Origin: Pseudophaeobacter flagellatus
Lineage (GTDB): Bacteria; Pseudomonadota; Alphaproteobacteria; Rhodobacterales; Rhodobacteraceae
NCBI RefSeq assembly: GCF_021228235.1
Contig: NZ_JAJQRG010000004.1
Coordinates: 339,441-403,440 of the forward strand
Length of the DNA: 64,000 nt
Direction of reading: 5' to 3'
The first letter of the stretch is position 1; each line of letters begins with the position of its first letter. Both the position numbers and the translations under genes were made by a program. Positions 61,017 to 64,000 of this stretch are shown here, in pieces. The notes under the pieces were generated by a model that made no database searches, had not been told where the DNA came from, and worked only from the letters and a program-made list of their open reading frames with translations.

Positions 61017-61096
61017 AGTGGTAAAATGCAACCCTCAATGCCGTGAGCTGACCCTGCGGCCCTTGCGGCGGGGCGCGAAGTGCAGGACCATGCGAC

Positions 61097-62101
61097 ATGA
61101 TCAAAAAGATGCTCTTGAAGGACGTTGCCCGGCTTGCCGGTGTCAGCGAGATGACCGCCAGCCGGGCCCTGCGTGGCGCACCGGATGTGTCCAACGCAAC
61201 CCGCGCCAAGGTCGAGGAGATTGCTCGCGCCCATGGCTATGTGCCCAATCGCATTGCGGGGTCTCTGTCGTCGCAATCGGTAAACCTGGTGGCGGTGGTG
61301 GTCCCCTCGCTCAACAGTTTTGTTTTCCCGGAGGTGCTTTCGGGGATTTCTTCGGTGCTGAAGCAAAGCCCGCTGAAACCGGTGGTGGGGATCTCGGGCT
61401 ATGAAATGGACGAAGAAGAAGAGGTGATCCGCGAAATGCTGAGCTGGCGGCCCTCGGGGTTGATCGTCGCCGGGCTGGAGCATAGTGAAGCAACCCAGAA
61501 AATGCTGCTGCAGGCCGATTGCCCGGTGGTCGAGGTCATGGATGCGGATGGCACCCCGCTGCGCCACTGCGTTGGCATCTCGCATCTGCAGGCCGGGCGG
61601 GACATGGCGGCGCAGATTTTGGCGCGGGGCTATCGGAGTATCGGCTTTATTGGCACCAAGATGCCGCAGGATTTTCGCGCGCGAAAACGCTTTGACGGCT
61701 TTGTTGCGGGCCTGGCAGAGCAAGGCGTCGCGCTGACCGATTTGGAACACTATGCTGGCGATAGCGCGATTGCGACGGGGCGGCTGCTGACAGCGCAGAT
61801 GTTGGCCCGCCAACCCGATCTGGATTGCATCTATTACTCTAGCGATGTGATGAGCGTCGGCGGCTATATGCATTGCCTGGCAGCAGGCCTGTCGGTGCCG
61901 CAGGACGTGGCGCTGGCCGGTTTCAACAACCTGCCGATTCTGGAAGGCCTGCCCCTGCAGCTGGCCACAACGGATGCCTGTCGCCGCCCCATTGGCGAAC
62001 GCGCCGCCGAGATTGTGCTGAAAGTCCGCGACAGCGCTGCCGATCTGCCGCTCATCCGTGAAACCCTTAGCCCGCGCATAAACCTCGGCCAATCGCTCTA
62101 G
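61097..62101 (+). CDS. LacI-family transcriptional regulator
   Basis: A 334-residue repressor. The N-terminal LacI helix-turn-helix and hinge are clear (LKDVARLAGVSEMTASRALRGAPDVSNATRAKVEEIARAHGYVPNRIAGSLSS), followed by a periplasmic-binding-protein fold (LVAVVVPSLNSFVFPEVL, PSGLIVAGLEHSE, GYRSIGFIGTKMP, VPQDVALAGFNNLPI). Sequence is closest in type to gluconate-type (GntR) LacI regulators. It most likely binds the operators in the spacer to control gap and itself. Confidence 0.94.
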   Translation: MIKKMLLKDVARLAGVSEMTASRALRGAPDVSNATRAKVEEIARAHGYVPNRIAGSLSSQSVNLVAVVVPSLNSFVFPEVLSGISSVLKQSPLKPVVGISGYEMDEEEEVIREMLSWRPSGLIVAGLEHSEATQKMLLQADCPVVEVMDADGTPLRHCVGISHLQAGRDMAAQILARGYRSIGFIGTKMPQDFRARKRFDGFVAGLAEQGVALTDLEHYAGDSAIATGRLLTAQMLARQPDLDCIYYSSDVMSVGGYMHCLAAGLSVPQDVALAGFNNLPILEGLPLQLATTDACRRPIGERAAEIVLKVRDSAADLPLIRETLSPRINLGQSL

Positions 62102-62154
62102 AACACATCGCGTTCATCTGCACTCCCGCGACGGGCTCCCCTTTGGGAGTTCAC

Positions 62155-62211
62155 ATGTCCCAGGGTCACAAAACAGGTGCCCATTTTGCGCAGCATGGCT
62201 GCGCGCAATAG
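62155..62211 (+). other. Possible 18-codon leader/small ORF
   Basis: ATG 62155, five bases after a GGGAG ribosome site, opens a short frame (MSQGHKTGAHFAQHGCAQ) ending at TAG 62209-62211. Its 3' half covers a GCGCAGC-ATG-GCTGCGC hairpin at 62188-62204. It may be a leader peptide or chance; homology would be needed. Confidence 0.25.
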
Positions 62212-62267
62212 AAAAGCCCCCCGGCAGGATATGCTGACGCATTCCGGCTTTTGGGACACAAAAATGA
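62212..62267 (+). other. Intergenic DNA before the terminator
   Basis: Contains AAAAGCC and GGCTTTT arms (about 62212-62251), another inverted repeat. No gene is seen. Confidence 0.3.
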
Positions 62268-62305
62268 CGCTTGCTGAGATTTATCTCGGCAGGCGCTTGT
62301 TTTTT
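62268..62305 (+). terminator. Strong Rho-independent terminator
   Basis: CGCTTGCTGAGA-TTTA-TCTCGGCAGGCG pairs at all 12 positions (two G-U), followed by CTTGTTTTTT. It is 167 bp past the LacI-type stop, so it may terminate that gene or a separate small RNA starting in the gap. Confidence 0.85.
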
Positions 62306-62337
62306 ATGGCTTATTCATTTTTACACTGCATTGAGCG

Positions 62338-63738
62338 GTGAGGGACTTTTGTCCCGCAGCAACACTATTCAAAAAAGTACGATCAGCATTTCTTGTTTTG
62401 AGAAAATGGCCAACATCTTTGTTGGCTTACGGAGGCCATCTTGACACAACGCCGGAAGGGCAAACTAATGGTCAAGAGAATTCCCAGCTTTCGCTGAAAG
62501 TAATATACCCACATCCAACGCCAGAAATCAACATGAACACCTGCGGTGATATTGATTGCGGGAACTATGGTGTTGCGCCAAACGTTTCTCTTCCGGTGTT
62601 CAAGGGAAGTGGGGCCGCACAAAGGAAACTGCTGGCTTCAGTAAAGATGCCTGCGCTTGCAACTGGACTGGGCGGATATTCACTTACCAGCAATAGCAAA
62701 AAGAGCACGGTCTCCCAAGCTTTCGAGTATCAAAACGACCCGAGGGCCTGGGATGACGGAAGGGAGATCGCGTGCCATCACCAAAAGGGGAATAGTGAAT
62801 GCGGCATAGAGTTCAACATTATGTCCAACGAACTTTTGCTCGAAGAAATCGACCGGCTGCGGACGCATAACGGGCTCCTGGAAGGGCCTAAATGCGGTCA
62901 TTGCGGCACCCGCTATCTCGATACGCCGAATGAGTTCATCTTCAATGGCGCACACGGCAAACTTGCTCCTGAGGGAAACAGACGAAAAGAAAAAGCAGCC
63001 GGATTTCGGATGATCCACAAGCCCTGCAAGGGGAAGTCTGGCGCACGTATTTCGACAACACTTGATCACCAGGGCCAGAAGAAGCAGCATGACAACGTTC
63101 GACTACTTCGAGCGTTGGTAAATGGCGCGAGCATAAACGACCTTGCGCGGCTGCTGTCCGATCCAGACACAGGCAAGAAATGCGGTGTCAGTCAGATATA
63201 CAGCCGCATTTTCTGGCTTGAGAAGACAATGCTTGCTTTTGAGCAGGCCAAGCTGCGCGATTGGAAGAAGAAACAAGAGGACACTGGACGCTTCATTCAC
63301 ACGCGTATCGCCCACGACGATGTCCTCATTTCAATCAACTGGGAAAGCCGTCAGGATCGCCGCCTGACGCCCCTGACCTGCTCGGTAAGTGCGGATATCC
63401 GTAGTGGCTATGTATTCAGAATTGATGCCAATTTCGATACCAGGGTCGATCCCGCATTGTTCTTCGAGGAGCATTACATTGATGAAAATGGACAACCCAA
63501 GAATATCAGGCAGCAATACACCCGGAAATCCTCTGGCAAAGTTGTAAGTGCGCCGAAACTGCATTTCCAGCGACCCAGTGGCCGCTTCGATGAGGCGGCA
63601 TTCTTTGCGAGTGCTGAGGGAAGTTGGCGTATCTTCTCTGAACGCATTGAGCGCGCATACGAAGACGATATCGCCGCGGGGTTGGCATTGCCGTCATGGA
63701 CCTGTCGCGCTTTAGTGCCGCCCCAAGTGCTCGTTTAA
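62338..63738 (+). CDS. Zinc-ribbon transposase-like protein, probably 3'-truncated
   Basis: Up to 466 residues from a GTG at 62338; the recognisable part begins about YPHPTPEIN near 62515, and an ATG at 62533 is another start. Two cysteine-rich metal sites are visible: CGDIDCGNYG, and a CHHQKGNSEC plus CGHC segment. A helical DNA-binding-like region (SINDLARLLSDPDTGKKCGVSQIYSRI) and an RNase-H-like strand region (VLISINWESRQDRRL, SVSADIRSGYVFRIDANFD) follow. The last residues read into the adjoining IS element and the stop codon overlaps the IS3 transposase stop. Base composition is AT-richer than the neighbours. IS assignment uncertain. Confidence 0.6.
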   Translation: MRDFCPAATLFKKVRSAFLVLRKWPTSLLAYGGHLDTTPEGQTNGQENSQLSLKVIYPHPTPEINMNTCGDIDCGNYGVAPNVSLPVFKGSGAAQRKLLASVKMPALATGLGGYSLTSNSKKSTVSQAFEYQNDPRAWDDGREIACHHQKGNSECGIEFNIMSNELLLEEIDRLRTHNGLLEGPKCGHCGTRYLDTPNEFIFNGAHGKLAPEGNRRKEKAAGFRMIHKPCKGKSGARISTTLDHQGQKKQHDNVRLLRALVNGASINDLARLLSDPDTGKKCGVSQIYSRIFWLEKTMLAFEQAKLRDWKKKQEDTGRFIHTRIAHDDVLISINWESRQDRRLTPLTCSVSADIRSGYVFRIDANFDTRVDPALFFEEHYIDENGQPKNIRQQYTRKSSGKVVSAPKLHFQRPSGRFDEAAFFASAEGSWRIFSERIERAYEDDIAAGLALPSWTCRALVPPQVLV

Positions 63739-64000
63739 GCCACCTTCCGTTCGAAAGCGACAGGGCTTTTCCACCCCAGTGCTGAATGCCGGCGACGCGG
63801 ATTGTAGAAGCCATTGATGTATTCGAAGATCGCCATCTCTGCTTGCCGCCGTGTTGCCCATGACCGCCGCCAGATCGGCTCAGCTTTGATCGTTTTGAAG
63901 AACGTCTCGACAGCGGCGTTGTCATAGCAATTTCCTTTGCCACTCATCGAGGTCCTGAAGCCATGTTCGCGCAGGATCTTTTGATAATCATGGGAACAAT
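63735..64000 (-). mobile_element. IS3-family insertion sequence, transposase OrfB C-terminal part
   Basis: The minus strand encodes SHDYQKILREHGFRTSMSGKGNCYDNAAVETFFKTIKAEPIW and ends ...RHSALGWKSPVAFERKVA, the catalytic C-terminus of IS3-family (IS407/IS51-like group) transposases; the final DDE glutamate is in AVETFF. The frame is open to the window edge, so the element continues to the right. Its left end should lie within about 63690-63734 but the terminal repeat cannot be defined without the other end. Confidence 0.88.

Noticed and set aside
1..64000. CRISPR arrays, tRNA and rRNA genes
   Set aside because: No regularly spaced repeats and no cloverleaf or rRNA-like sequence were found in the gaps.

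Overview
The window reads as a chromosome segment of a marine Alphaproteobacterium of the Rhodobacteraceae (Roseobacter group). The basis is the GC-rich, tightly packed genes, the three-subunit FDH3-type formate dehydrogenase with DUF3305/DUF3306/DUF6505 partners, the paa ring-epoxidase operon, the phnCDEE transporter with its hexapeptide transferase, and Roseobacter-style tripartite tricarboxylate (TctABC) transport. The genus cannot be fixed from sequence alone. No rRNA, tRNA or CRISPR array was seen.

Layout. (1) 1-6175, minus strand: a phenylacetate operon read paaJ-like thiolase, paaA, paaB, paaC, paaD, paaE, then an extra PaaA/PaaC-family protein and the start of a class IV aminotransferase. 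(2) 6434-11961, plus: an AtuA-family protein and the two subunits of a biotin-dependent acyl-CoA carboxylase, behind a TetR-type palindrome. (3) 12114-14537: a sulfatase-superfamily hydrolase with a variant active-site motif and a GntR regulator. (4) 14661-26867: a catabolic island holding a class I glutamine amidotransferase, cytochrome P450, glutamine-synthetase-like ligase, class III aminotransferase, IclR regulator, TctCBA transporter, aldehyde dehydrogenase and a UPF0261/Tm-1-like protein. Together these fit uptake of a substrate and its breakdown through gamma-glutamyl amides. (5) 27310-35784: a seven-gene beta-oxidation operon resembling pim (dicarboxylate) operons. (6) 35840-43888: a chemoreceptor with a CxxCH haem motif, ribulose-phosphate epimerase, and phnC-phnD-phnE-phnE with a hexapeptide transferase. 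(7) 43970-44235: a non-coding array of strong hairpins. (8) 44262-59763: a formate dehydrogenase locus. A minus-strand arm carries a polyferredoxin, Mrp, a lipoate/biotin-ligase-like protein and DUF6505. A plus-strand arm carries DUF3305, DUF3306, a TorD chaperone, a small Tat protein, the alpha/beta/gamma subunits and a response regulator. A convergent histidine kinase closes it. (9) 59929-62101: glyceraldehyde-3-phosphate dehydrogenase and a divergent LacI-type regulator sharing paired operators. (10) 62102-64000: a possible small RNA or leader, then a lower-GC mobile zone with a zinc-ribbon transposase-like gene cut by an IS3-family element that runs off the window.

The strongest candidate for an undescribed system is the P450 + gamma-glutamyl ligase + amidotransferase set at 14661-18166 with its transporter and oxidative enzymes. 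Next come the stand-alone AtuA/carboxylase operon and the hairpin array. The formate locus looks self-contained: chaperone, cofactor or Fe-S delivery factors, the enzyme and a two-component system lie together, but the response regulator lacks the sigma-54 contact loop.
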